From assembly GCF_020103695.1 (NCBI RefSeq), contig NZ_JAHXBF010000018.1:1-64000 (forward strand): 64,000 nucleotides of DNA. Reading direction: 5' to 3'. Positions 19,226 through 26,646 of the stretch are shown piece after piece. The notes under the pieces were generated by a model. The model was not told the origin of the DNA. It did no database searches and saw nothing but the letters and a program-made list of their open reading frames with translations. Numbering within the stretch: the first letter of the stretch is position 1; each line of letters opens with the position of its first letter. A program made the translations under genes and the position numbers. This DNA is from Hyalangium versicolor. GTDB taxonomy: Bacteria > Myxococcota > Myxococcia > Myxococcales > Myxococcaceae.

Positions 19226-19572
19226 ACCTCGACAAACTGGTAGAGGCATTCGCCCGACATGCTGCTGCCCAGACCGATGCGATCTGGCAAGGGAACGCGA
19301 AGACTGGAAACAAACACGCCAAACAGGTGAACGCGACGTTCGACAAGCTGTGCGCGCATGGCAACCCTGGGAGAGATGCACTCGCATCTCTGTTCACGCA
19401 CCCTCGCATGGACGTTCGAGTCAAGGCGGCAGCATTCCTCCTCCGCCATAGGACAGAGGAGGCCGAGGCGGTTTTGAAGGAGGCGGCGCAGGGAGAAGGT
19501 CTTGTTTCCTTCGCAGCCTCCGAGGCGTTGAAGCGCTGGGAGGAAGGCACCTGGGCCTTGGATCCGGGGTAA
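19222..19572 (+). CDS. DUF2019 family protein, probable orphan immunity
   Basis: A 116-aa helical protein of the DUF2019 family (NLDKLVEAFARHAA, QTDAIWQGNAKTGNKHAK, HPRMDVRVKAAAFLLRH, EALKRWEEGTWALDPG). The repeats look HEAT-like. The GTG start is the position where the paralogue at 26214 begins with ATG, and both are 116 aa. Family members frequently lie after toxin-like genes; here only a relic of an upstream coupled gene remains, so I infer an orphan immunity gene, unproven. It converges with the ptuB-like gene. Confidence 0.75.
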   Translation: MNLDKLVEAFARHAAAQTDAIWQGNAKTGNKHAKQVNATFDKLCAHGNPGRDALASLFTHPRMDVRVKAAAFLLRHRTEEAEAVLKEAAQGEGLVSFAASEALKRWEEGTWALDPG

Positions 19573-19628
19573 GCATCAAGCAATCCAGACGAAGGGCATT
19601 GCACACACCGTGAACGGTAACACTCCGG

Positions 19629-20369
19629 CTATCGGAGGAAAGCACGGGCCATCGAGGCGTATGGCTCGTAATCGCCCCTGAGGCGCTTGAGCAGGCTTCT
19701 CGCATGCACTGCTTTAGGCCCTGTCTGGCCGGCGATGACTTTCAGGGCCTCCAACTTCTCAAGGTGGTCCCTCCGGCGCTCCGCCAGCGCTGCTCGCTGG
19801 AGTCCGAGGTGCTTGATGGTGGCTCTCCCTCTGGCGTTCCCTCCCACCGCGTAGGGGACTTCCTTCCGGAAGGAGATGAAGGTCTCGGGATCGTCCGCAG
19901 CGGGATCCAGGAGCAACGGCTCCTCCTGTGAGACCCGCTGGAGATGATTCGTGGCCCGGCGCGAGGGTGTTCTCAACGGGAAGAGATTCTTCTTGAACTG
20001 CTGGTTGCAGATAGCGCAGGCCAGGAAGAGATTGCCCCAATCATAGGCCAGCCAGTAGTAACCGGGCCGATGCAGCGGTCCTTTTTCTGCCTGCCGCCAG
20101 CCCGCCTTGGGCCGAAAGTGTTCAACGTCCCCGTACGCGATGTGAGAGATCTTCGACTCACAGAACGCACACTTGTCATGCTGTGCTTTGCGAAGAGCGG
20201 CCTTGACGCTCGAATGTCCGTAGATGGCTGAGTTGAAGGCGAAGACCTTCATGCCGCTGTCGTAGCCAAGCGGATCGCTGGCGTACGTGCGCTCAAGCAC
20301 CCGTAGTTCAGGGCGTCCCTTCGCGCGGAGCACGGCAGGGAGCCGGAGTGGTTTGCGAAAGCGAATCAT
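19629..20369 (-). CDS. ptuB: HNH endonuclease, Septu PtuB-like
   Basis: A 246-aa HNH nuclease of the TIGR02646/PtuB type. The zinc-finger-like HNH core is CAFCESKISH, then DVEHFRPKAGW (HNH His with the EHFRPK motif) and, later, FLACAICNQQFKKNLFP. The start codon overlaps the stop of the ATPase gene by four bases (ATGA), so the two are translationally coupled. In Septu systems the ATPase PtuA forms a complex with PtuB, and the nuclease degrades DNA on infection. No reverse transcriptase or msr/msd-like RNA gene is seen, so this is a stand-alone Septu rather than an Ec78-type retron. Confidence 0.85.
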   Translation of the reverse strand: MIRFRKPLRLPAVLRAKGRPELRVLERTYASDPLGYDSGMKVFAFNSAIYGHSSVKAALRKAQHDKCAFCESKISHIAYGDVEHFRPKAGWRQAEKGPLHRPGYYWLAYDWGNLFLACAICNQQFKKNLFPLRTPSRRATNHLQRVSQEEPLLLDPAADDPETFISFRKEVPYAVGGNARGRATIKHLGLQRAALAERRRDHLEKLEALKVIAGQTGPKAVHARSLLKRLRGDYEPYASMARAFLR

Positions 20370-21763
20370 TTCCGCGTCCTGAGTTCCGTGGCGAAGCCCT
20401 TGATGAGTTCGATGGCTTCCTGCTCGGCCTTGGTTTCTCCCGCCGGGAGATGACCTATCTCGGCCTCGAGTTCATCCAGACGCTTCTGGTCCTTCTTCGT
20501 GAGGCGCGGCTTGGACAGAAGCCGAGTTCGCTCCGCCAGCAAGGCATCAAACTGAGGGGGACGCGCCGAGATGAGATTGAATAGATCGCTCGTGAGGATC
20601 TGGTCCACCCGCCATCCACGGATAGCGTCCACGTCATTGTCGATGACGACATGGTCGCCCTCACGTCGAAGGACGACAATGTTGGCATCGGGAGCGCTCT
20701 GCACGATGAGCGGACTATGGGCCGTCACAATGAATTGCGTGTTGGGAAACCGCTCGCCCAGATAGTGCATGAGGATGCGCTGCCACTGAGGATGAAGGTG
20801 GAGATCGATCTCGTCGACGAGCACTACCGCGGGCTCGGCCAAGGGGTCGGGACTGTCGGGGTAGCGTTCAAAAAGACGGCTGGCCAGGTCCACCATCCAG
20901 GCGATGAGCGTCTTGTATCCCAGGCTCAGCGCTCCCATTTCCACCCAGCCGTACGGAGTTTGAACCTCGACCCGTGCGGTTGGGATCTCCAAGTCGGGAG
21001 CAACCCAGCGAATGCCGCTGACCTCGGGAAGCAGACTGATGAGGAGGTCCTTGACGCGCTCTCGCCGGGCGATGGCAGCAGGTTGCGCTGCGGACTCCTT
21101 GCTCGCGGCATAATCTGCCTGCAGTAGCCACTCCTCTGCATTTCGGAGAGGCACATCCTCTCGAAATAGACTGTCGTTGGGTCCTGACTCCTTCAAAGTG
21201 GAAAGAGAGCCTGCGCCCATGCGGCGTGTCGCGCCGTAGCCGTAACAAACGAGGCTGCGATAGGGCTCGGCGATTGCTTCTCTTACAACCCCTTCGTCCC
21301 GATATAGTTCCATGGCGTTCTCGGCAGAAGATGGGGAAGAACCGGATCCTTCACCCAACCTGCCAGCAAAGAACCTCGCCCGGAGACGTGTTCGCTTCAC
21401 TCCTTGGCGTAGGGGCCTCCAAGTGATTAAAGGATGGCGTCTGCTCCGAGGCCCTTTCGGAAACCACCGATAGGGAGTGTCTTTGGGAAGCTCAGAAAGT
21501 TCCTCAGGTTCAAAGAGCGTCAAACACTGCAGGAGCGTGGTTTTACCAACACCGTTGTTGCCGAGAATCACGGTCCAGTGCGCCGGTCTCCCGTGACCAT
21601 CCGAGAGATCCAAGGTCTGCCTGGGCCCGAAAGAGCGAATGTTCTCCACGGTCAAGGAGAGGAAATACGAGCCGGAACCTGCAGCCACCGGCTGCTTGCC
21701 GGTAACAGCTCGTTCACCGTGGGACTTTGTCGCCTTGCTCCCGGTCACTTTCTTCGCGGCCAT
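20366..21763 (-). CDS. ptuA: AAA-type ATPase, Septu PtuA-like
   Basis: A 465-aa SMC/RecF-like ABC ATPase. N-terminal FGPRQTLDLSDGHG is followed by Walker A VILGNNGVGKTTLLQ; the second half carries the D-loop/Walker B region VVLVDEIDLHLHPQWQ and the switch His in FIVTAHSPLI. The C-terminal ~130 residues are charged and helical (LTKKDQKRLDELEAEI), a likely interface for PtuB. A Lys/Ser-rich tail of ~30 residues precedes the fold. Length and partner match Septu PtuA. It is the first gene of the two-gene unit, with the promoter presumably between 21764 and the hairpin at 21880. Confidence 0.85.
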   Translation of the reverse strand: MAAKKVTGSKATKSHGERAVTGKQPVAAGSGSYFLSLTVENIRSFGPRQTLDLSDGHGRPAHWTVILGNNGVGKTTLLQCLTLFEPEELSELPKDTPYRWFPKGPRSRRHPLITWRPLRQGVKRTRLRARFFAGRLGEGSGSSPSSAENAMELYRDEGVVREAIAEPYRSLVCYGYGATRRMGAGSLSTLKESGPNDSLFREDVPLRNAEEWLLQADYAASKESAAQPAAIARRERVKDLLISLLPEVSGIRWVAPDLEIPTARVEVQTPYGWVEMGALSLGYKTLIAWMVDLASRLFERYPDSPDPLAEPAVVLVDEIDLHLHPQWQRILMHYLGERFPNTQFIVTAHSPLIVQSAPDANIVVLRREGDHVVIDNDVDAIRGWRVDQILTSDLFNLISARPPQFDALLAERTRLLSKPRLTKKDQKRLDELEAEIGHLPAGETKAEQEAIELIKGFATELRTRK

Positions 21764-21879
21764 GACGCTCCTTCGGCCCTATCCTGCGATTTCGAGGAGA
21801 CAACGTCACGTAGAACCGGAAGAGGGGCGCTGCCCCGTGTACTCCGCGGTAGCGTCCCACCGGTTCTCACGCACAACAT

Positions 21880-21919
21880 GGAGCACCGCGCCTCTTGTAA
21901 CCTGGAAGCGCGGTGCTCC
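21880..21919 (-). terminator. Perfect 12-bp hairpin after the 238-aa gene
   Basis: GGAGCACCGCGC at 21880-21891 pairs perfectly with GCGCGGTGCTCC at 21908-21919 across a 16-nt loop, 17 bp past the stop of the 21937 gene. No long T tract follows on the minus strand, so it is a strong hairpin and a likely, not certain, terminator separating that gene from ptuAB. Confidence 0.65.
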
Positions 21920-21936
21920 TGTGACGAAGTCAGGGC

Positions 21937-22653
21937 TTACGCCGTCGGCGGCGCTGCTTCCATCGGCTCAGCCTTGATCTCCATCGGGACTGCCAACCCC
22001 AGCGCCTTGATCAACGTGTTCACCTGTTCCACCGGGATGCCCGTGATGTCGAGCACCGCCTTGCCCTTCTGGTTGCGCACCTCCACCTTGACCACCACTC
22101 CCTTGGGGAACACGGTGCTCACCGAGCTCTGATACAGGCCCGCCAGTGCCACGTGCTCCGCCGGCAGCGGCTTGCTCGAAGAAGGCTTGCGCTTGCGCTG
22201 AATCGCCTTGCGCATCTCCTCCACGCTGCACGCCGAGAACGGCTTGCTCTCCACCGCCCCGCTCGCTCCCGGCACCTCGATGAGCGTACCTCCCGGCTCA
22301 TCGTGGTTGATCTCCAGGTCCGCCACCTCCTTGTACGTCAGCAGCAGGTACGAGCACGTCACTCCGAAGCGCACCGCGTTTGCTTCGCTGAACGACGCCG
22401 CCACCGAGCCGTACATCCTCAGCGCGCCGTAAGACACATCCGGCAACTTCTGGGTGATGTAGTCCTGGGCGTTCTTGTACCCGGCGGCCTCGGCCAGCTT
22501 CTTCTCGACCGCCCGATTGTAGAGCCGCCCCATCCGGTAGTGGTTGGCACTCTCACTGCCCATCAGCTGAATCATCTCGGAATGAAACTTCTCGAGCGTC
22601 AGCTCCTCCTCCAACGCACTCTTCACTTCCTTGAACTTGTCCCAACTAAACAT
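21937..22653 (-). CDS. Uncharacterised protein
   Basis: I do not recognise this 238-aa protein. It begins MFSWDKFKEVKSALEEEL and is helical for ~120 residues, including YKNAQDYITQKLPDVSYGALRMYG, which resembles a DNA-binding or ParB/KilA-like helical pattern without a firm match. Around residue 165 comes a basic stretch (AIQRKRKPSSSKPL), then a small beta domain (GVVVKVEVRNQKGKAVLDITG) and an acidic/Pro tail. There is no signal peptide or membrane segment. It follows a 40-bp palindromic repeat array by ~230 bp and could be controlled from it. A nucleic-acid role is only a guess. Confidence 0.7.
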   Translation of the reverse strand: MFSWDKFKEVKSALEEELTLEKFHSEMIQLMGSESANHYRMGRLYNRAVEKKLAEAAGYKNAQDYITQKLPDVSYGALRMYGSVAASFSEANAVRFGVTCSYLLLTYKEVADLEINHDEPGGTLIEVPGASGAVESKPFSACSVEEMRKAIQRKRKPSSSKPLPAEHVALAGLYQSSVSTVFPKGVVVKVEVRNQKGKAVLDITGIPVEQVNTLIKALGLAVPMEIKAEPMEAAPPTA

Positions 22654-22880
22654 ACATATTCCATCTCTGTGCCCGGCTCGTCATTGAGTCCGGGGCCACT
22701 GACTTCTGGCGAGACGGAGGCATTGCACCCGGCAGGCCAACTCAAAGTGCCTCCAAGAAACGGGCACTTGCGTGCGTGGTACAACCCAGAAAGCCTGCGG
22801 GAGGGCTCTTCACCGTCCACGGACGGAGACTGGACAGTCCATCTTTGAGACGGGTCAGCATGGACCTCCTCCCTGAGAGC
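22654..22880. other. Intergenic, presumed promoter region of the 238-aa gene
   Basis: Together with the repeat array this forms a 355-bp stretch between the kinase stop and the start of the 238-aa gene. I see no open frame with coding character, no tRNA-like fold and no convincing -35/-10 pair. A short imperfect dyad around GGACTGTCCAGTC lies near 22822-22840 on the minus strand. Confidence 0.5.
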
Positions 22881-23000
22881 CCACTGCGAACCAGTTCGCA
22901 CTGAGCCTCAACCCCTGCCGCCACTGCGAACCAGTTCGCACTGAGCCTCAACCCCTGCCGCCACTGCGAACCAGTTCGCACTGGGCCTCGACCCGACATC
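22881..23000. repeat. Three tandem 40-bp repeats with internal palindrome
   Basis: Units start at 22881, 22921 and 22961. Units 1 and 2 are identical over 40 bp; unit 3 diverges after 22 bp. Each contains the inverted repeat TGCGAAC-CA-GTTCGCA (22885-22900, 22925-22940, 22965-22980). There is no variable spacer, so it is not a CRISPR. Regular 40-bp spacing puts the palindromes roughly four helical turns apart, as in operator arrays. Transcribed, each would form a small hairpin just past the kinase stop. Confidence 0.9.
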
Positions 23001-23008
23001 AACGGGCA

Positions 23009-24898
23009 TCAACGGGTGATATGGCGGGTGAGGGACCAGTGCTCGCTGGTCCAGTCCGCCGCGGTTCCCTGATCCGCGCTCCAGGTACCGGGAGTGGGGC
23101 CGGGTTTTGCCAAGGGAGCTCCCCCCTCAAGGCAAACCGGGTACTTGCTTCCATCGGGGAGCGTCGCCTCGTTCCAACGGTAGAAGATCCCGCTGCGAGA
23201 CTCTCCGTCAGGCGCATGGAACACCCTGCCGGACAGCAGCGAGCCTTCCACCAACTTGCCTTGGGTATACCGCACCTTGCTGGTGATGACCTGACCGACT
23301 GTGACGATCGCTCGACCCTTGCACATCCGTCCTCCTTGAGTGTCGCACGGTGCCTTGGCGTCCAGCGCCAAGTTCAGCGCGTATTCCTCAGGCGGAATCT
23401 CGAGCAGCTTCATCGCTTCCACCGACTCGGTACGGCACTCGCTCGTGATCGACTGTCGCACCTGAGCAGCCGGGCATCCCGCCTGGGAAGCGAGGACGGT
23501 GCCTGCAATCGCCACGCACCTGCACCACTCCCACCAGTTCTGAGTGCCACGCGCAGGCGGTGTCTTCTGAGAGCACAGGGGAGAGACAGCGGCGGTACTT
23601 CGGCGGGTATTCACGGGGGGGCCTTTCTCCGAGGGGGCAACGGGCTGTGAGGGGGCGGGCTGCGGCAGCGGCGGATGCGCCGGCGACGGAGAGGTCAAGG
23701 GAAGCGCTGGAGGCCGTGCTGGCGCTGCGGGCGTGGGGGACATCTGAGAGGGAGCTTCTTCGATCCTGGGCTCGGAGGGGATCTCCTGCCCCGGCCTCCC
23801 TCCTCCCAGCATCAGGTATGTGCCACACACCACAAGGGCTCCCAGGCCCACCGTGGCGAGGGCCACCCTGCTCGCTCCACGGCGCTTCATGGACACGGGA
23901 TTGACGCGTGGAACCTCAGCCGGGACTGCCGCGAGGGCAGGCTTGGGCGGAGCCGCCTCTGGGAGGGACTGGGGTGGCAGCGCCTGTAGCGGCCGCTTCA
24001 TCCAGGAGTCCGCTTGGAGCGAGAGCAGCTCCGGCAGGTCCCTCCGTGCGGCCTCCGCATTCACAGGCCGTTGCTCCGGCTTGAGCGCCACCAACCGGGC
24101 GACGAAGTGGCTCAGCGGCACGGGCACCCGCTCATTCACCTCATGCGCGGGTGGAAAGCCCAAGGGGCTCAGCGGCTGAGGCTCCGGGTGGCTGTGCGGC
24201 CGCAGGTCCGTCAGCAAGTCATACAGGGTGACTCCCAGCGCGTACAGCTCATCGGCCACCTTGAATACGTAGCGCGCCGCTTTGTCATGCCGGTGCTCGG
24301 CTTCGAAGTGCCCCGCTTCGGGCGAGGTGTAGCGAGGGGTGCCTGGCGGCAGGCGTGTGCCCGTCAACTGCGGGGCTGCGGGGATCGGGAAATGCGCTAC
24401 CCCGTAGTCCACGATCACCGGCTCCCCGGTCTGCGCTCGCACCACGATGTTTCCGGGCTTCAAGTCCCGGTGGAAGATGCCCTGGCCGTGCATGTAGGCC
24501 AGCGCCTCCAGCAGCCGGTCGGCGAGCACCACCGCCTCATGGGGCGTCATGCGCGAGCGCTCGGCCCATTCGTCCAGGGTGTAGCCCTTCACGAAGTCCA
24601 TCACCACGTAGAAGAAGCCCTCGCGGGCGTGAGGCCAACGGCCATGGGCCCACACCCGGGCAATGTAGCGGTGGCGCAGCGACAGCATGCACGACAGCTC
24701 GCGTTGGGCGCGCGCATCCGTGTGCCGCGCATCCTGGCTCTGCTCGAGGTAGCGCGCCATCTTCAGAGCGTAGGACTCGCCGCCTTTCTCCACCTCGTAC
24801 AACGTGCCGTAAGCGCCGCCGTCTACCCGGCGCACCACCCGCCAGCTGTCCACCAGCGTGCCCACCGGAAGGTTGTCGGGATCCACCTCTTCCATCAT
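23009..24898 (-). CDS. Membrane Ser/Thr protein kinase
   Basis: A 629-aa kinase. The kinase domain occupies residues ~20-290: P-loop DGGAYGTLYEVE, Lys in YALKMA, catalytic loop HRDLKPGNIVV, metal loop VDYGVAHF (DYG in place of the usual DFG), and activation segment GTPRYTSPEAGHF. A single transmembrane segment (VALATVGLGALVVCGTYLML, ~365-385) follows, then a Pro-rich linker and a ~200-aa outer domain with several Cys (SPLCSQKTP, CRCVAIAG, SECRTESVEAM). The catalytic residues needed for activity are present. The start overlaps the DUF2381 stop as ATGA, so the pair is coupled, an arrangement I recall as recurrent in myxobacteria. The outer domain may sense a ligand presented by the DUF2381 protein. 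Confidence 0.9.
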   Translation of the reverse strand: MMEEVDPDNLPVGTLVDSWRVVRRVDGGAYGTLYEVEKGGESYALKMARYLEQSQDARHTDARAQRELSCMLSLRHRYIARVWAHGRWPHAREGFFYVVMDFVKGYTLDEWAERSRMTPHEAVVLADRLLEALAYMHGQGIFHRDLKPGNIVVRAQTGEPVIVDYGVAHFPIPAAPQLTGTRLPPGTPRYTSPEAGHFEAEHRHDKAARYVFKVADELYALGVTLYDLLTDLRPHSHPEPQPLSPLGFPPAHEVNERVPVPLSHFVARLVALKPEQRPVNAEAARRDLPELLSLQADSWMKRPLQALPPQSLPEAAPPKPALAAVPAEVPRVNPVSMKRRGASRVALATVGLGALVVCGTYLMLGGGRPGQEIPSEPRIEEAPSQMSPTPAAPARPPALPLTSPSPAHPPLPQPAPSQPVAPSEKGPPVNTRRSTAAVSPLCSQKTPPARGTQNWWEWCRCVAIAGTVLASQAGCPAAQVRQSITSECRTESVEAMKLLEIPPEEYALNLALDAKAPCDTQGGRMCKGRAIVTVGQVITSKVRYTQGKLVEGSLLSGRVFHAPDGESRSGIFYRWNEATLPDGSKYPVCLEGGAPLAKPGPTPGTWSADQGTAADWTSEHWSLTRHITR

Positions 24899-25761
24899 CG
24901 CCCTGCACGCTCCTTTCCTGGGACCAGCGGGATCTCCACATCCTCTACCTCCAGGCTTCGGCCCCCCTCGTCCCGCAGTTCCAAGTTGAGAACGGAGTTT
25001 TCAGGGGTTGGGGGCAGTTCCACCTCCACCACAATCGTGCCCCATTCCCCAGGCATCAGCGGGTCCTGCCTCGCGTGCACGGCTCGCGCTCGTACCTCCG
25101 TAGGCTTGCGAGTCTGGCTGCACAGCGTTGCAGCGGTGGGGGTCCACGGCTCCGGGCCTGCGGCATTCGTCAGCGTCAGCACCAGGAACACCTGGGTCCC
25201 AAGCCGGTAGACCCAGCCACGCACCCTGGGATCCTTCTTGAAAGGGGCGGCCTGGACGGAGTTTCCTGCAAGCCAGTCCACCAGCACCCACACCTCCGCG
25301 CGTGTGCTCGCGCAGCGAGCCTGCGCCTCTGCGAGCGAAGCCTGGCATGACGCCAGAGTCTGCCGCTTCCTCACGGCGGTGACCTGGAGATCCACTTCCC
25401 CAGGCTGCGACACGAGCGCGAAGGCAGCCCACTCCGGCTGGGCTCTGTCCGCGTACCGCACGCGCAGCACCCAGCGTTCCTTCGGGGCGGGTGTCACTAT
25501 CGGTTCCAGCACGAGGGTGCGCTCGCCTACGTCCACGAGCCGGATGCGCGTCGTGTCGAGTTGCACCGAAGCCTTGTCCACGGGCGCGTCCAGGAGGATG
25601 AGGGTCGTGCTCCCCGCAACCACCCGAACCTCGGGGAGCGGCTCACCAGCCTGGGCGGCGATGGTGACGTGCCGTCCACGTGTCACCGGAGGCTGAGCCG
25701 TGGCTTCGGTCAGCACCAGCAACCCTCCCAACGCCCAAGCACATGTGACAGGTCGGAGCAT
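24895..25761 (-). CDS. DUF2381 (TIGR02268) exported protein
   Basis: A 288-aa protein with a Sec signal peptide (MLRPVTCAWALGGLLVLTEATAQ, cleavage after TAQ). Family features are the early STTLILLDAPVD strand and RRIRLVDVGERTLVLEP-like segment, a helical middle (ASLAEAQARCASTRAEVWVLVDWLAG) and the ending LELRDEGGRSLEVEDVEIPLV. This is a myxobacterial paralogous family of unknown function that usually sits directly upstream of a membrane Ser/Thr kinase, as here. An envelope-side partner of the kinase is inferred. Confidence 0.87.
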   Translation of the reverse strand: MLRPVTCAWALGGLLVLTEATAQPPVTRGRHVTIAAQAGEPLPEVRVVAGSTTLILLDAPVDKASVQLDTTRIRLVDVGERTLVLEPIVTPAPKERWVLRVRYADRAQPEWAAFALVSQPGEVDLQVTAVRKRQTLASCQASLAEAQARCASTRAEVWVLVDWLAGNSVQAAPFKKDPRVRGWVYRLGTQVFLVLTLTNAAGPEPWTPTAATLCSQTRKPTEVRARAVHARQDPLMPGEWGTIVVEVELPPTPENSVLNLELRDEGGRSLEVEDVEIPLVPGKERAGR

Positions 25762-26148
25762 TCAGCGGTAACCTCCCAGGTCACACGTTACCATTCTCCC
25801 TTCGACGGAGAGGCACAGGCTGGCCTCTGCTCCTATAGACCTCAGATTCCTGGGGCTTCTCTCACGGTGCCTCACCCCCGTACGATCTCGATGCCCGCGA
25901 GCCTGGTGTGTAGACGGCCTTGTCGAGCAGTGGCTGTCCCTCCGAGGGGCTGCTGGGAGAACCCGCCTGCACCCGCTTGGCCGTTGTCGGAAGCACCCTC
26001 GTCATTTCCCTGCCTGCAACAGCGGTCGCCATGGCGGCCCAGAGCATGGGAGGAGGAGACTCCACAGCCGAGGACAACCCTACCTTCAAGTCCTGAGGCT
26101 CATTCAGCACACCCTGAACGTCCAGTGCGGCAGTGGCTGAGCACTCGG
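25762..26148. other. Intergenic region with relics, no intact gene
   Basis: This part of the 452-bp gap upstream of the second DUF2019 gene has no frame with convincing coding character. It contains the duplicated DeoR 3' end at 25870-25901 and presumably the promoter of the DUF2381-kinase pair just upstream of 25761. Confidence 0.5.
25870..25901 (-). repeat. Duplicate of the DeoR gene 3' end
   Basis: Thirty-two bases match 26645-26676 with about three mismatches. On the minus strand both read AGIEIVRG-stop, the C-terminus of the DeoR regulator. The two copies flank the second DUF2019 cassette in direct orientation, ~775 bp apart, as would be left by insertion or unequal recombination at the end of a gene. 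Confidence 0.7.
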
Positions 26149-26214
26149 TCATACGAGGCCCAACGCAAGTTCGGGCTTCTGGCGATCGAGAACGCCACGA
26201 AGAGGATCTGGTAA
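26149..26214 (+). pseudogene. 3' relic upstream of second DUF2019 gene
   Basis: The frame reads SYEAQRKFG, LLAIENATK, RIW and stops at TAA 26212-26214, overlapping the DUF2019 ATG (TAATG). It matches the relic at 19148-19225 with mainly silent differences. The open frame continues upstream, but I see no coding quality beyond about 26140, so the body of the gene is lost or was left elsewhere. Confidence 0.55.
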
Positions 26215-26564
26215 TGAAGTTGGAGGAACTCGTCGAACACTTCGCTGAAGACGTTGTTGCGCAGACCGACGCCATCTGGAGGGGAGGCGCCAAGACAGGG
26301 AACAAGCATGCCCGCCGGTACAGCGCCGCGTTCGACAAGCTGCGGGCCCATGGCGATGCTGGACGAGATGCACTTGCTGTTCTTCTGAAGCACCCGCGCA
26401 TGGATGTCAGGGTCACAGCAGCTGCCTGCCTGCTCCGCCATAGCACGGCGGAGGCCAAGGCGGTTCTAGAAGAGGCCGCCAAGGGCGAAGGAATGGTCCC
26501 CTTCGAGGCTCAACAGGCCTTGCTGCGGTGGCAGGAAGGAACATGGGCGTTAGACCCGGAGTAG
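26214..26564 (+). CDS. DUF2019 family protein, probable orphan immunity
   Basis: A 116-aa paralogue of the protein at 19222, sharing QTDAIW, AKTGNKHA, HPRMDVRV and GTWALDP at matching positions. It is a helical, HEAT-like cytoplasmic protein. The ATG overlaps the stop of a truncated upstream frame (TAATG), implying past translational coupling to a lost partner. The cassette is flanked by duplicated DeoR gene ends, which suggests it arrived or was rearranged as a unit. The immunity role is inferred from family context only. Confidence 0.78.
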   Translation: MKLEELVEHFAEDVVAQTDAIWRGGAKTGNKHARRYSAAFDKLRAHGDAGRDALAVLLKHPRMDVRVTAAACLLRHSTAEAKAVLEEAAKGEGMVPFEAQQALLRWQEGTWALDPE

Positions 26565-26646
26565 ATCGCTTTACCCCTTCTCATGCCTGGTGTGATCAGG
26601 GCCATTGGGAGTGAGGTCCCACGGCTCGCGGGTCCATCACAGCACC

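Noticed and set aside
19629-21763. Retron (Ec78-like) defence system
   Set aside because: The PtuA/PtuB pair is present, but no reverse transcriptase gene lies in the flanks.
22881-23000. CRISPR array
   Set aside because: The 40-bp repeats are directly adjacent with no variable spacers and no cas genes in the window.
25561-26214. Full 217-aa plus-strand gene in front of the second DUF2019 gene
   Set aside because: Only its last ~21 codons match the paralogous locus; the rest overlaps the DUF2381 gene and the DeoR-end relic and lacks coding character.
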